From: Acidobacteriota bacterium
GTDB lineage: Bacteria; Acidobacteriota; Terriglobia; Bryobacterales; Bryobacteraceae
Length of the DNA stretch: 64,000 nt
Assembly (NCBI GenBank): GCA_014584705.1
Contig: JACTMJ010000020.1
Span: 1 to 64,000 of the forward strand
Direction: 5' to 3'
Under the pieces are notes generated by a model. That model did no database searches, was not told where the DNA came from, and saw nothing but the letters and a program-made list of their open reading frames with translations. The translations under genes were made by a program, and so were the position numbers. This document shows, one piece after another, positions 1 through 9,058 of the stretch. How positions within the stretch are numbered: the stretch's first letter is position 1; every line of letters begins with the position of its first letter.

Positions 1-98
1 GTGATCGCCGCCGTCAGCGTCGTCTTCCCGTGATCAATATGCCCGATCGTCCCAATGTTGACGTGCGGTTTGCTGCGGTCGAATTTCTCTTTTCCCAT
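1..98 (-). CDS. tuf: elongation factor Tu, N-terminal fragment
   Basis: Only the first 32 codons are inside the window; the gene continues beyond base 1. The translation opens [20 protein letters not shown] and runs into the G1 P-loop segment IDHGKTTLT, which is diagnostic for EF-Tu, the GTPase that delivers aminoacyl-tRNA to the ribosome. The ATG is the complement of 96-98. Four tRNA genes lie upstream in the same orientation, the classical bacterial tRNA-tufB arrangement. The family is certain from the P-loop context. Confidence 0.96.
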   Translation of the reverse strand, partial: MGKEKFDRSKPHVNIGTIGHIDHGKTTLTAAI

Positions 99-379
99 GT
101 GGACTCCGTGACTCCCGAGGTTATGTTGCTTCCCGAAGTTCGTCTATTGCCCAGATGCCGGCAGAACCTTCGGAAGCCCGTCGAATTCAAGACTATCCAG
201 GCCCCCGCGGAGCTTCGAGATCCCGAGGGGGGTTCCGATTTTTTCAATCGGAGCGGTCACCGGGATATCCCGGCACGCAGATCCTTGAAACTGGCGCGAG
301 CCTCCCGGCCGCGGACAGCAAAAAGCAGGCTGAAACGCCTGCCGGACGTCCGACGAAATTGTTTCCGATCGGTTGGCTC

Positions 380-405
380 GGGGGCTTCTCCGCGGAGAAG
401 CCCCC
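380..405 (-). other. perfect 11-bp hairpin between tRNA-Thr and tuf
   Basis: An 11-bp perfect stem (GGGGGCTTCTC with its complement) closes a CGCG loop six bases downstream of tRNA-Thr(GGT) in the direction of transcription. No T-run follows, so it is more likely an RNA-processing or stability hairpin in the tRNA-tuf transcript than an intrinsic terminator. The rest of 99-379 is the tuf leader; I see no gene there. Confidence 0.5.
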
Positions 406-410
406 AATCC

Positions 411-486
<76 letters not shown>

Positions 487-566
487 AAACCCGCTTCCGG
501 CGAGCCGCAAATTCTTTCTCGCGGCCACTTTTCGTGCAATGCACCGGCAAAGACTTCAATAAACTC

Positions 567-655
567 TGGTGGACAGGGAAGGATTCGAACCTTCGTAGCT
601 CGCAAGGAGCGACAGATTTACAGTCTGTTGGTTTTAACCACTCACCCACCTGTCC
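567..655 (-). tRNA. tRNA-Tyr (anticodon GTA)
   Basis: An 89-nt class II tRNA with the long variable arm expected for bacterial tRNA-Tyr. The acceptor is GGACAGG, the anticodon loop is CTGTAAA, the T-loop is GTTCGAATC and CCA is encoded. Confidence 0.96.
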
Positions 656-822
656 GAACTTTACAGCCAAGGCGTGAGCGATCCCTGGACAGCACCTCGC
701 CGCGCTGGCACCCCCCGCTCGCATCGACTCCGGCATCTTCCGACAAACCCGCCGTCCGCGCCGCCACCTTTCGGCGGCCGGCTCCGGAACCCGGCGAACC
801 GGACATCCGTTCCCGCTGCAAG

Positions 823-898
823 TGGAGCCGGCGAAGGGATTCGAACCCCCGACCCTCTGATTACAAATCAGATGCTCTACCAACTGAGCTACGCCGGC
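823..898 (-). tRNA. tRNA-Thr (anticodon TGT)
   Basis: A 76-nt cloverleaf with acceptor GCCGGCG, D-arm GCTCAGTTGGTAGAGC, anticodon loop TTTGTAA and T-loop GGTTCGAATCC, ending TCCA. It is the second threonine tRNA of the tuf-linked cluster. Confidence 0.96.
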
Positions 899-1042
899 GC
901 TCGAAACCTTCGATTGTACCAGATCCGCGACGGTTCCGGCCGTCACTCAACGTCTTCGCCGCGCACATTCTTCAACCGGCGCATTCTTCAATGCGCACAA
1001 CCGCGAAACCCGGCACAATCAGGGACGCAACAAGCAAAACTC

Positions 1043-1118
1043 TGGAGCGGGAGACGAGGATCGAACTCGCAACATTCAGCTTGGAAGGCTGACACTCTAC
1101 CAATTGAGCTACTCCCGC
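1043..1118 (-). tRNA. tRNA-Gly (anticodon TCC)
   Basis: A 76-nt cloverleaf with acceptor GCGGGAG, anticodon loop CTTCCAA and T-loop AGTTCGATCCT, ending TCCA. It is the first tRNA of the minus-strand cluster Gly-Thr-Tyr-Thr that leads into tuf. Confidence 0.96.
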
Positions 1119-1276
1119 TCACCCGCCGGAAAAACCGCCGCGACCGAAGGCCATTGACAGCTTTCCCCCGACTCTTCATTTTACGAATCGGAACGCGGAC
1201 GGTCAATCATCGGGCAAAGAAACGCACCGGAAAGGCCGGAGGCGCGCCCCGCCCGCCACGGCGCGCGGCCGCGGCG

Positions 1277-2914
1277 CTAACCGCGAACGAGGTTCTTCAC
1301 GCCATCGCGCTCCTTCTGATAGTCCTCGTACGGACCCTGGAAATCTTCGACCTGGCCATCGGAGAAGTGCCAGATGCGCGTTGCCACCTCGTCGATCAGG
1401 TCATGGTCATGCGTCACGAGCAGCACCGTACCTTCGTACTTCTGCAGGGCGATATTGAGGGCGTTGATCGCTTCGAGATCAAGGTGGTTGGTGGGCTCGT
1501 CGAGCACCAGAAAATTCGGCTTCTGCAGCATCAGGCGGCAAAAGATCAGCCGCGCGGCTTCGCCGCCCGATAGCTTGTCCGTAATCTTGAGGGCATCGTC
1601 GCCGCTAAAGAGCATCTGGCCGAGCAGACCGCGCAGTTCCTGCTGGGTAGCCTTGGCGTCGAACTCGTTCAGCCAGTCGATCACGGTCATCCCCTTGCGA
1701 ATCGAATCGGAGTGATCCTGCGCGAAATAGCCAGCATGGACTTCGTGGCCCCACTTGACCTCTCCCGAATCGATGGGGAAGCTGAGATCGGCCGCATCCA
1801 GATAACCGGTTGCGTTGCGCAGCAGCGACCGGAGCATGGTGGTTTTCCCCGCCCCATTGCGCCCGACCAGAGCGATTTTCTCGCCGCGAGAGATGCTTGC
1901 GGTGAAATTCTGGAAGACCTTGAGATCACCATACGATTTTGAAAGGCCCTCGATTTCGAGGGGATGGCGTCCGGAAGGGCGGCTCATCTCAAAGCGAATG
2001 TACGGGCGCTGGATATTCGACCGCGCCAGCTCCGCGCTTTGCAACCGCTCCACTTCCTTGCGGCGGCTGGTGACCTGCGAAGAGCGCGTGCCGGCCGCAA
2101 AACGCGCAATGAATTCGTTCAATTGTGCAATTTTCTTCTCGCGCTGCGCATTATCCGCTTCGATTCGCGAGCGAATCTGCGTCTTCGCCATCACCATATC
2201 GTCGTAACCGCCGTTATAGAGAATGACGGTTTCGTAGTCGATGTCCGCGGTGTGCGTGCAGACCTCGTTGAGGAAGTGGCGATCGTGCGAAATCACGATC
2301 AGGCAGCCCTCGTAGTGGGTCAGGTAGTTCTGCAGCCAGTGAATCGAATCGAGATCGAGGTGGTTGGTGGGTTCGTCGAGCAGCAGAGCCCCGGGGTTTC
2401 CAAATAGCGCCTGCGCCAGCAGCACGCGTACCTTCTGCCCGCCCTGCAATTCGCTCATGCGGCGCTCGTGACAGGTCTCGGGCACGTCCAGGCCATCGAG
2501 CAGAATCGCGGCGTCGCTTTCGGCCGTGTAGCCATCTTCCTCGCCCACAATGCCTTCGAGTTCACCGAGCCGCATACCGTCTTCGTCGGTAAGCGCGGAA
2601 GGGTCCTTTGCGTAGAGCGTTTCCCGTTCCGCCAATGCCGCCCAAAGCGTCTGGTTCCCCATCATCACGACGTCCAGGACGCGCTGGTCTTCATACGCGA
2701 ATTGATCCTGCTTAAGAACGCCGAGCTTTTTCGGCCGAACCACGGACCCTTTCGAGGGTTCCAGTTCGCCGGTGAGGATCTTCATCAAGGTCGACTTGCC
2801 CGCTCCGTTCGGTCCGGAGATGGCATAGCGGCGGCCAGCCAGAAAGTTGACGGATACGTCTTCAAACAGAATTTTCGCGCCGAAACGCATGGAAACGTTA
2901 TTCAGAGAAAGCAA
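1277..2914 (-). CDS. ABC-F family ATPase (YbiT-like)
   Basis: A 545-residue soluble protein with two ABC ATPase domains and no membrane segment, the ABC-F plan. Members act on the ribosome as translation factors. Domain 1 has Walker A GPNGAGKST near residue 35 and the degenerate signature LQGGQKVRV. Domain 2 has GRNGAGKTT and signature LSGGEAARL. Both Walker B motifs read LLLDEPTNHLDL or LVLDEPTNHLDL, and a charged inter-domain linker lies near residues 240-320. The imperfect first signature and overall length fit YbiT better than EttA. The start appears to be TTG (complement of 2912-2914) with AAAGGAA upstream; no better ATG precedes the conserved SLNNVSMRFG. Resistance-type ABC-F function is not excluded but nothing supports it. 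Confidence 0.9.
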   Translation of the reverse strand: MLSLNNVSMRFGAKILFEDVSVNFLAGRRYAISGPNGAGKSTLMKILTGELEPSKGSVVRPKKLGVLKQDQFAYEDQRVLDVVMMGNQTLWAALAERETLYAKDPSALTDEDGMRLGELEGIVGEEDGYTAESDAAILLDGLDVPETCHERRMSELQGGQKVRVLLAQALFGNPGALLLDEPTNHLDLDSIHWLQNYLTHYEGCLIVISHDRHFLNEVCTHTADIDYETVILYNGGYDDMVMAKTQIRSRIEADNAQREKKIAQLNEFIARFAAGTRSSQVTSRRKEVERLQSAELARSNIQRPYIRFEMSRPSGRHPLEIEGLSKSYGDLKVFQNFTASISRGEKIALVGRNGAGKTTMLRSLLRNATGYLDAADLSFPIDSGEVKWGHEVHAGYFAQDHSDSIRKGMTVIDWLNEFDAKATQQELRGLLGQMLFSGDDALKITDKLSGGEAARLIFCRLMLQKPNFLVLDEPTNHLDLEAINALNIALQKYEGTVLLVTHDHDLIDEVATRIWHFSDGQVEDFQGPYEDYQKERDGVKNLVRG

Positions 2915-2986
2915 GAGGCGTAGGGTTCCTTTGGGCCGAGGAGTGTCCGCGCGAATGGCGGCCTGACGAAGCAGCGGCTAACTTTG

Positions 2987-2992
2987 ATTATA
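2987..2992 (-). promoter_or_regulatory. probable -10 box of the ABC-F gene
   Basis: The minus strand reads a perfect TATAAT about 70 bases upstream of the ABC-F start, between that gene and the divergent rpiB. No convincing -35 hexamer is present 16-18 bases upstream, so this is only a plausible promoter element. Confidence 0.4.
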
Positions 2993-3164
2993 CCGCGAGG
3001 GTGTCCTTCCCCCTTTCCGAACCGGGACGCGGGGCCGAGCTTTCGCGCGGGAACGATTGCCGTCCGCGAGGGTGGCGGAGGATAACGTCAAGGGCAACCG
3101 CCCTCGAAATCGTTCCGGTCAAGACAAATGCCCGCCTTACGGGCGATGCTACAATGAAAGCTCG

Positions 3165-3644
3165 ATGAAGATCGCGATTGGGGCTGACCACGCCGGATAT
3201 CCCATGAAGAATGAAATGGTTGCACGGCTGAGGGGCCTCGGGCACGAGGTCGCCGACGTCGGCACTTTCTCTTCGGATTCCACCGACTATCCAGACTATG
3301 CCGCGCAAGTCGCCCGAAGGGTGGCACGCGGCGAATCCGATCGCGGCATTCTTGTTTGCTCCACGGGGATCGGCATGAGTATCGCCGCGAACAAGGTGGA
3401 CGGAGTGCGAGCCGCGGTTGGGAGTTCGGATGAGGAAGTGCGGCTGGCGCGGACCCACAATAACGTGAACGTGCTCACGCTTGGCGCCAATTTCACCAGC
3501 CTCGACGCGGCGAACCGTTGGGTGGATATCTTCCTCGAATCGCCCTTTGAAGGCGGCCGGCACGAACGCCGGGTGACCAAGATGATGGCTCTCGAATCGG
3601 ACACGCCCGGCAGTGCGCCGGGCGACGCGACTCCGCACCGCTAA
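3165..3644 (+). CDS. rpiB: ribose-5-phosphate isomerase B (RpiB/LacAB family)
   Basis: A 159-residue sugar-phosphate isomerase that interconverts ribose-5-P and ribulose-5-P in the pentose phosphate pathway. It opens MKIAIGADHAGYPMK, the family signature. The catalytic cysteine lies in ILVCSTGIGMS (about residue 65), and RTHNNVNVL carries the conserved histidine and asparagines. The open frame extends 36 codons upstream, but family alignment starts at the ATG at 3165. The last 20 residues are a low-complexity tail beyond the usual end. glyA follows 58 bases later in the same orientation, so the two probably share a transcript. Confidence 0.93.
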   Translation: MKIAIGADHAGYPMKNEMVARLRGLGHEVADVGTFSSDSTDYPDYAAQVARRVARGESDRGILVCSTGIGMSIAANKVDGVRAAVGSSDEEVRLARTHNNVNVLTLGANFTSLDAANRWVDIFLESPFEGGRHERRVTKMMALESDTPGSAPGDATPHR

Positions 3645-3702
3645 TCTGGGCCGCGCCAGTGGCGCGGGCCGTGACCGCTACACGCGAAAGTGAACCGCAG
3701 GC

Positions 3703-4977
3703 ATGACTGAACAGCAAAGACTCGCAAGACCGCTCTCGGAAGTGGATCCGGAAATCATGGACGCGATCCGCAAGGAGACCGAGCGCCAGAACAACAATAT
3801 CGAACTGATCGCCAGCGAGAACTTCACCTCGGAAGCGGTGATGGAGGCCACATCGAGCGTATTCACGAACAAGTACGCCGAAGGTTATCCGGGACGCCGC
3901 TATTACGGCGGATGCGAGTACACCGATATTGTGGAGACGCTTGCGATCGAACGCGCCAAGAAGCTGTTCCGCGCCGAGTATGCGAACGTGCAGCCGCATT
4001 CCGGCTCGCAAGCGAATCAGGCCGCATTTGCCTCCGTTCTCAATCCCGGAGACACGATCCTCGGGATGCGTCTTGACCACGGAGGACACCTGACCCACGG
4101 TCATCCGCTCAATTTCTCCGGCAAGCTCTATCATGTCGCGGGCTATGGGGTGGAAAAAGAGAGCGAACGCATCGATTACGACGAACTCGCCCGCGCCGCC
4201 GAAGAGCATAAGCCAAAGCTGATCATCGCGGGCGGAAGCGCCTATTCGCGGATCATCGATTTCGCGCGCTTCCGCGAGATCGCGGATGCGGTGGGCGCGG
4301 TGTTCCTGGTGGATATGGCGCACTTCTCCGGATTGGTGGCCGCGGGCATCTACCCGAACCCGTGCGACTATGCCGACATCGTGACCTCCACGACCCACAA
4401 GACGCTGCGCGGACCGCGCTCCGGCGTCATTCTGGCAAAAGAGAAGTACGCGAAGGACATTAACCGCTGCGTCTTCCCTGGAGCCCAAGGCGGCCCGCTG
4501 GTTCATATCGTCGCGGCCAAAGCGACCTGTTTCCTTGAAGCGATGACGCCGGAGTTCGTGGAGTATCAGAAGCAGGTGGTGCGCAACGCCCAGGCTCTGG
4601 CGGGGACATTGGCGGAGCTCGGCTTCCGGATTGTTTCCGGCGGCACGGACAGCCACGTGATGCTGGTGGACGTGTTCAGCCAGCAAATGCGCGGCAAGGA
4701 GGCGGAAGAGGCGCTCGACCGCGCGCGCATCACCGCGAACAAGAACGCGATTCCGTTCGACCAGAATCCGCCGCTGAACCCGAGCGGCATCCGCCTGGGC
4801 TCCCCCGCGGTGACGACGCGCGGTTTCGGCGAGGCCGAAATGCGCGAGGTAGCATCGTGCATCGCCGCCGCTCTTCATGGGCGGGAGAGCGAGAGCGAAC
4901 TCGAAGCGGTGCGCCGCCGGGTGCAGACGCTTACCGAGAAGTTCCCTCTGTACTCCTGGCGCATGGCGCATGCGTGA
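3703..4977 (+). CDS. glyA: serine hydroxymethyltransferase
   Basis: A 424-residue PLP enzyme that interconverts serine and glycine while charging tetrahydrofolate with a one-carbon unit. The PLP lysine is in [14 protein letters not shown] (K233). Other hallmarks are [19 protein letters not shown], the substrate loop PHSGSQAN and [10 protein letters not shown]. Length and spacing match bacterial GlyA. A GT4 glycosyltransferase follows after about 50 bases. Confidence 0.97.
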   Translation: MTEQQRLARPLSEVDPEIMDAIRKETERQNNNIELIASENFTSEAVMEATSSVFTNKYAEGYPGRRYYGGCEYTDIVETLAIERAKKLFRAEYANVQPHSGSQANQAAFASVLNPGDTILGMRLDHGGHLTHGHPLNFSGKLYHVAGYGVEKESERIDYDELARAAEEHKPKLIIAGGSAYSRIIDFARFREIADAVGAVFLVDMAHFSGLVAAGIYPNPCDYADIVTSTTHKTLRGPRSGVILAKEKYAKDINRCVFPGAQGGPLVHIVAAKATCFLEAMTPEFVEYQKQVVRNAQALAGTLAELGFRIVSGGTDSHVMLVDVFSQQMRGKEAEEALDRARITANKNAIPFDQNPPLNPSGIRLGSPAVTTRGFGEAEMREVASCIAAALHGRESESELEAVRRRVQTLTEKFPLYSWRMAHA

Positions 4978-5027
4978 GCCCGCGCGGGCGGCGCCGGTCC
5001 ACAATCGTCCACACGAGGAGACCCCGG

Positions 5028-6188
5028 ATGCGTATCGTCTTTGATGCGAGACATATCCGCAACTTCGGCATCGGCACCTACATCCGGAATCTGCTGCGGG
5101 CGCTTCTCGAGGTGGATACGGTCAACGAATACGTGCTGATCGGATACCGGGAATCGCGCGGGGATTTGCGGATGCTCGCCAAGCTTTCCAGCCGCGTGAG
5201 CGTAACGTATTTCGAAGGCCGGGACGACTCCTGGCAGGATCACCTGGCGTTCCCCTGGTTCCTGAGGCGACACCGGGGCGATATCTATCACGTGCCCATT
5301 GCGTGGGTTCCGCTCCTGATGCCGAAGCCTTACGTAGTGACGGTCCATGACATCGGTTTTCTGCTGTTTCCCGAGAAGAAGGACTGGCGGATGCAATGGC
5401 GGGAGCGTCTGATCGGCCGCGGACTGCGACGGGCAAGCAAGGTGATCGCCGTCTCCGGAGCCACCCAGCGCGACGTCCAGCAATTTTTCAATATCCCGGC
5501 GGAGCGGCTGCACCGGATTTACGATGCGCCGGACCCCGACCTGTTTCCCGTCCGGGCCGACGAAGAACCTTCACGTCCGAACCGGGTGGCGCATCGCAAA
5601 CAACTGCTGGAACGGTTTCAGATCGACTCGCCGTTCCTGCTTTATGCCGGAAGCGTGCGCCCGCAGAAGAACCTCCCGCGGTTGATTGAGGCTTTCTCCG
5701 TTCTGCGGGCGGAACTCACGAAACATCCGCACTACGGCCGGCTGAAACTGCTGATTATCGGCGACGAGATTTCCAAGAACCCTTCCGTCCGGTTGGCGGT
5801 GCTGCATACCCGGCTGGAGGATTCGGTCCGCTTTCTCGGCTTTGTGCCGGACGATACGCTGCGGGTATTTTTTGAGGCCGCGGAGGCCTTCGTTTTCCCT
5901 TCTCTTTACGAGGGTTTCGGACTCGCCCCGCTTGAGGCGATGATGGCCGGTACGCCCGTGGTGGCATCCAATGTTAGCGCGCTTCCCGAAGTGCTGGGCG
6001 ATGCGGCGAAGTTCGTGAATCCGGAGAATGTCTTCGAAATCTCACGCGGAATTCACGATGTGCTGCTCGATGCCGAACTGCGCAATTCCCTGATTGAGAA
6101 AGGGTTCGTGCAGGCGCGCAAGTACAGTTGGCTGGAAGCCGCCAGGCAGGTGGCGGAGATTTACCGGCAAACCGCGCAAAGGCTGTAG
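5028..6188 (+). CDS. glycosyltransferase family 4 (GT-B fold)
   Basis: A 386-residue retaining glycosyltransferase. The N-terminal Rossmann half begins [19 protein letters not shown], the acceptor-side glycine-rich loop. The C-terminal half has [20 protein letters not shown] and the E-x7-E nucleotide-sugar motif in [18 protein letters not shown]. There is no signal peptide, so it acts on the cytoplasmic face, probably on a lipid-linked glycan; donor and acceptor cannot be read. I chose the ATG at 5028 because GAGGAG lies eight bases upstream and the family begins here; the open frame itself starts inside glyA. Confidence 0.88.
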   Translation: MRIVFDARHIRNFGIGTYIRNLLRALLEVDTVNEYVLIGYRESRGDLRMLAKLSSRVSVTYFEGRDDSWQDHLAFPWFLRRHRGDIYHVPIAWVPLLMPKPYVVTVHDIGFLLFPEKKDWRMQWRERLIGRGLRRASKVIAVSGATQRDVQQFFNIPAERLHRIYDAPDPDLFPVRADEEPSRPNRVAHRKQLLERFQIDSPFLLYAGSVRPQKNLPRLIEAFSVLRAELTKHPHYGRLKLLIIGDEISKNPSVRLAVLHTRLEDSVRFLGFVPDDTLRVFFEAAEAFVFPSLYEGFGLAPLEAMMAGTPVVASNVSALPEVLGDAAKFVNPENVFEISRGIHDVLLDAELRNSLIEKGFVQARKYSWLEAARQVAEIYRQTAQRL

Positions 6189-6204
6189 CGGCAGAAAAAA
6201 TGGT

Positions 6205-6957
6205 TCACGCCCTCGTTCGCTGCGCAATCCCGCACCCGCTCGGCCCTCTCAATCGCCTTCCGCGGGAGAGGAGAATGAGAGATTCAGCGATCGCATCCGG
6301 CGGATCGTGAGAACAACGACACCAACCGGAAAGATCACGTTCCCCTCCTCCACCCCCCCCCCCGGAAGAATTGCCCGAGGCCGGAGCGTCCCCTGGTTTG
6401 TGGATGTACCAAGCCCCATTCGATTCCATCACGCGCGGGGATAACGATGTCTCTTGCCGCACTCGCGGTGGAAGTGGATTCATGGCGATGACGACGAGGT
6501 CGTCGCGAATCAACAACGGTTCGAGGGTAGAGTCGTGTGCCAGGCGGGCCGCGCGGAGCGCGCAGTCCTTCGGAATCTCCCGCCGGTGCAAGGGCAGGTA
6601 TTTCGGGGATGGCATCGCCTTCGGCGAGGGGAAGCCGGGGCCAAGCAATCCGGACAGGATCGGGACCAGGACGACGGGTTCCGTGGCGGTGGGGTGGCGG
6701 AAACTGGCACCGGCCGTTTCCGTTGAAGCTGCGTCGCCCGCTTCAAGTTCCATCAACACGGCGATATCGAGCGAAAGCGCGGCAAGAAGCCGATCGGCAA
6801 CATCTGGATGCAGCCCCCGCTTTCCCATGAGGATATGGTGCATGTGGGGTTGAGAAATCCCGGAAAGCCGTGCCAGCCCGCTTTCTGTTAGCTGGCCGTT
6901 CCGGATTCGGAGTCTCGCCTCGCCAAGGAGGCAATCGAGCAATCGGTGGAATCCCAA
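6205..6957 (-). CDS. Cro/C1-type regulator with S24-like C-terminus, C-terminus ambiguous at a homopolymer
   Basis: The first 60 residues form a helix-turn-helix of the Cro/C1 type (LTESGLARLSGISQPHMHHI, then MGKRGLHPDVADRLLAAL). Residues 65-200 resemble the ligand or S24-like part of such regulators (LEPLLIRDDLVVIAMNPLPP). After a G11 tract encoding glycines the frame given here ends in a low-complexity arginine-rich tail. With one fewer G it would read NVIFPVGVVVLTIRRMRSLN and stop at 6249. Either the tract switches the C-terminus or it is a sequencing indel. The targets are unknown; the divergent neighbour at 7248 is the obvious candidate. Confidence 0.6.
   Translation of the reverse strand: MGFHRLLDCLLGEARLRIRNGQLTESGLARLSGISQPHMHHILMGKRGLHPDVADRLLAALSLDIAVLMELEAGDAASTETAGASFRHPTATEPVVLVPILSGLLGPGFPSPKAMPSPKYLPLHRREIPKDCALRAARLAHDSTLEPLLIRDDLVVIAMNPLPPRVRQETSLSPRVMESNGAWYIHKPGDAPASGNSSGGGGGGGERDLSGWCRCSHDPPDAIAESLILLSRGRRLRGPSGCGIAQRTRA
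6353..6363. repeat. C11/G11 homopolymer inside the regulator gene
   Basis: Eleven consecutive C on the plus strand (G on the coding strand), followed on the coding strand by a further G-rich stretch. Each change of one base moves the downstream regulator into another frame. G11 stops at 6205, G10 stops at 6249 after a hydrophobic segment, and G9 stops within a few codons. Confidence 0.85.
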
Positions 6958-7101
6958 ATCAAGTCCAGTAAGGCCTATTTCACTAAGAAATAAGTGCCCC
7001 GTCCAGAACCATTTGCACCCGAATGGGCACCAGCCGCGTGTCGCGGGCGCTTTCTCTTTGCTCCTGTAAGTAGCTGAATCTGGCGGCCTTAACCGGCTGA
7101 T

Positions 7102-7153
7102 AGTACTAAGTACTCACTTTGTGCCAAATTTGGCTGGAAACGAGTGTTACTCG
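7102..7153. promoter_or_regulatory. cluster of short perfect palindromes
   Basis: Three symmetric elements lie within 52 bases of the divergent region 6958-7247. Two copies of the palindrome AGTACT sit one base apart (7102-7114). A perfect 12-bp palindrome GCCAAATTTGGC lies at 7123-7134, and the dyad CGAGT-GTT-ACTCG at 7141-7153. They are suitable for dimeric regulator binding, for example by the Cro/C1 protein encoded to the left. The rest of 6958-7247 shows no gene. Confidence 0.4.
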
Positions 7154-7247
7154 ACGGGAACGGCCCGCTAGGATTTCAGAAGAGTTCGTTACATGTCCGC
7201 AAGGACTCGTCGAACCGACGTTAGCAGAAAAAGGCAAGAGTTTTTTT

Positions 7248-7892
7248 ATGGAATGGACCCGATCGGAAACGATTGCTCTCGCAAAACATTCCTGTACGCT
7301 TTGCCATGGTATTGGATTGCGTCCAAGTTGGGGACAGAGTTCTGCTCCCTGCAATTGCGTGTTGCGCGCAATTTTTCGCGCTTGTTATGTGCGTTTTCGG
7401 CACTGCTCTGATAAGCCGCAGTGCACCACTCAGGTAAGTTTGGAATATGTGCCCGGCACCGGGGGAGACGCGGCCGTCATGTACGACCGGAAATATGAGG
7501 AGTACGCGGCGGACTTTGTGCTCATCGCGAAGCGAACGCTGAATGAAGCGGAGTTTCGCCTCTTTAAGTTTCACTACCTTCTGGGAGCGGATTGGAAGCT
7601 GTGCTGTGCGCGGCTAAAGATGGATCGCGGAGGGTTCTTCCACGCGGTCTATCGCGTGCAACAAAAGCTGGGGCGGGCGTTCCGGGAAACGGAACCTTAC
7701 GGTATTTTCCCTCTATATCACTATTTTGCGGACGAGCGCCGCGAAGCGCGGGATACGAAGAAATGGATACCGGACGCCGGCACGGGCGGAAGCGGCGCGG
7801 AGCGGCGGGATCCCCCTCGAATCCCGCCGGGGAGGATGAGGGAGGGGAAACCGGGGGAGCAACCCTCCATTCGCGGGAGGCGTATCGCATAG
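7248..7892 (+). CDS. unknown protein with DnaJ-like zinc motif and sigma-like helical region
   Basis: A 214-residue protein of no family I can name. Residues 16-37 hold CTLCHGIG followed by PCNC, four cysteines spaced C-x2-C-x15-C-x-C, which suggests one zinc site of the DnaJ/TRASH kind. Residues 85-150 are helical and charged (EEYAADFVLIAKRTLNEAEF, LKMDRGGFFHAVYRVQQKLG) and look like the helix-turn-helix of sigma region 4. The tail after residue 175 is low-complexity and rich in Gly, Arg and Pro. I chose the ATG at 7248; the frame is open further up but that part looks non-coding. Divergent from the Cro/C1 regulator. Confidence 0.55.
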   Translation: MEWTRSETIALAKHSCTLCHGIGLRPSWGQSSAPCNCVLRAIFRACYVRFRHCSDKPQCTTQVSLEYVPGTGGDAAVMYDRKYEEYAADFVLIAKRTLNEAEFRLFKFHYLLGADWKLCCARLKMDRGGFFHAVYRVQQKLGRAFRETEPYGIFPLYHYFADERREARDTKKWIPDAGTGGSGAERRDPPRIPPGRMREGKPGEQPSIRGRRIA

Positions 7893-8021
7893 CGAATGAA
7901 AGCCAGCCGAAAGTGCCTGCCATAGCGATGCACGCCCGAAAACGGCGAGTCCTTGGCAGGTACTTCCCGACGGAAACGATTCCCCGCCCGCGACTCCGCC
8001 TTGAAGTCCTGGCAATGGCGA

Positions 8022-9029
8022 CTAGGGCAGAATCTTGGGGACAATGACGCGCACACCAACTTCGTCCATCGTCTGCCTGAGTTCTTCCAGCATCCGGTCG
8101 CCGCTGAAGGTGCCAACAATGGCTCCGCCCGACCCGGCGAAATTGGAGGTGGCCCCCACCGCCCGTGAACGGCGGATCATTTCCATGTTGCCCTCGCTGA
8201 TCTTGTAGATCGTGGTTCTCAAATCGAAATTCTCGTTGATGAGGCGGCCCAGCAGGGCTGTGTCTCCGCGAAGCAGCGCCGCGCGGCCGCTTTCGGCGAT
8301 CTCCCCCCACTTCCGCATGGCATCCACAACCGCCTTTTCCCCGTTGATCCAGCGCGCGCGCACGTTATTGTGGAAGACCTCCGTGCCCTCGCTGAGGCTG
8401 GTCCTGTAAGCGACATACAGGTTTGGCAGGAGGGCCGGGTCCAGCGATTCGTAGCTGCCGAATCCGTCGCGTTCCATCTTCTCGCGGTTGAAATCCATGT
8501 AGACCAACCCCTCGTAGACCTGGATGACGCGATCCTGCGGCCCGGCGGCCACGTTCAACTCGCGGGTCTCCGTTTCGAGCACAAGTTTGGCCTGGACGGG
8601 CAGCGGAATCGAGATCTCGTAGAACTCACACAGGGCCCGCAGCGCGGCGGTGATGATGGCGCTCGAACCGCCCATGCCCAGTCGCAAGGGGACCGTAGTT
8701 TCATACTCGATGGTGAAATTGCGGTCATGCAGCGTGTGCCCGGTCTCCTGGCAATACTCGACGAAGCGCACGATCAACGCCTGGATGATACGGATGCCGC
8801 CGTAGTAGCCCCGCCAGCGGGTGATGGCGTAGAGATCGTCCAGATTCTCAAAGATCGGCATATCCGCCTTGGAAGGGCGGATCTCCAACCGGGCGCTGGG
8901 CCAAAGCACGACGCGCGCCCGAAAATTCCGCACAATCACCGAAATCGTCTTTCCGAAGTAGCCATCGCTCGGGTTGCCCAGCAATCCGGCGCGGGCGTAG
9001 GCGTAAGTCTCAATCGCGGAGGAATTCAT
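8022..9029 (-). CDS. GHMP-family sugar kinase, glucuronokinase-like
   Basis: A 335-residue GHMP kinase. The N-terminus YARAGLLGNPSDGYFGKTIS, the ATP loop PLRLGMGGSSAIITAAL (residues 114-130) and the C-terminal FAGSGGAIVG are the three family motifs. The stretches GYYGGIRII, HDRNFTIEYETTVP, AAGPQDRVIQVYEGLVYMDF and LLPNLYVAYR closely follow plant glucuronokinase, which makes glucuronate-1-phosphate for UDP-glucuronate salvage. Sugar specificity is inferred from that resemblance only; heptose or fucose kinases are alternatives. I prefer the ATG at 9029. The longer frame to 9092 would overlap the start of the divergent dtd gene. Confidence 0.8.
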   Translation of the reverse strand: MNSSAIETYAYARAGLLGNPSDGYFGKTISVIVRNFRARVVLWPSARLEIRPSKADMPIFENLDDLYAITRWRGYYGGIRIIQALIVRFVEYCQETGHTLHDRNFTIEYETTVPLRLGMGGSSAIITAALRALCEFYEISIPLPVQAKLVLETETRELNVAAGPQDRVIQVYEGLVYMDFNREKMERDGFGSYESLDPALLPNLYVAYRTSLSEGTEVFHNNVRARWINGEKAVVDAMRKWGEIAESGRAALLRGDTALLGRLINENFDLRTTIYKISEGNMEMIRRSRAVGATSNFAGSGGAIVGTFSGDRMLEELRQTMDEVGVRVIVPKILP

Positions 9030-9058
9030 AAAGAGCGCTCTGGCATACTGAATAGCAC

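Noticed and set aside
3150-3155. TACAAT as a -10 box before rpiB
   Set aside because: It ends nine bases before the start codon, leaving no room for a leader with a ribosome site, and there is no -35.
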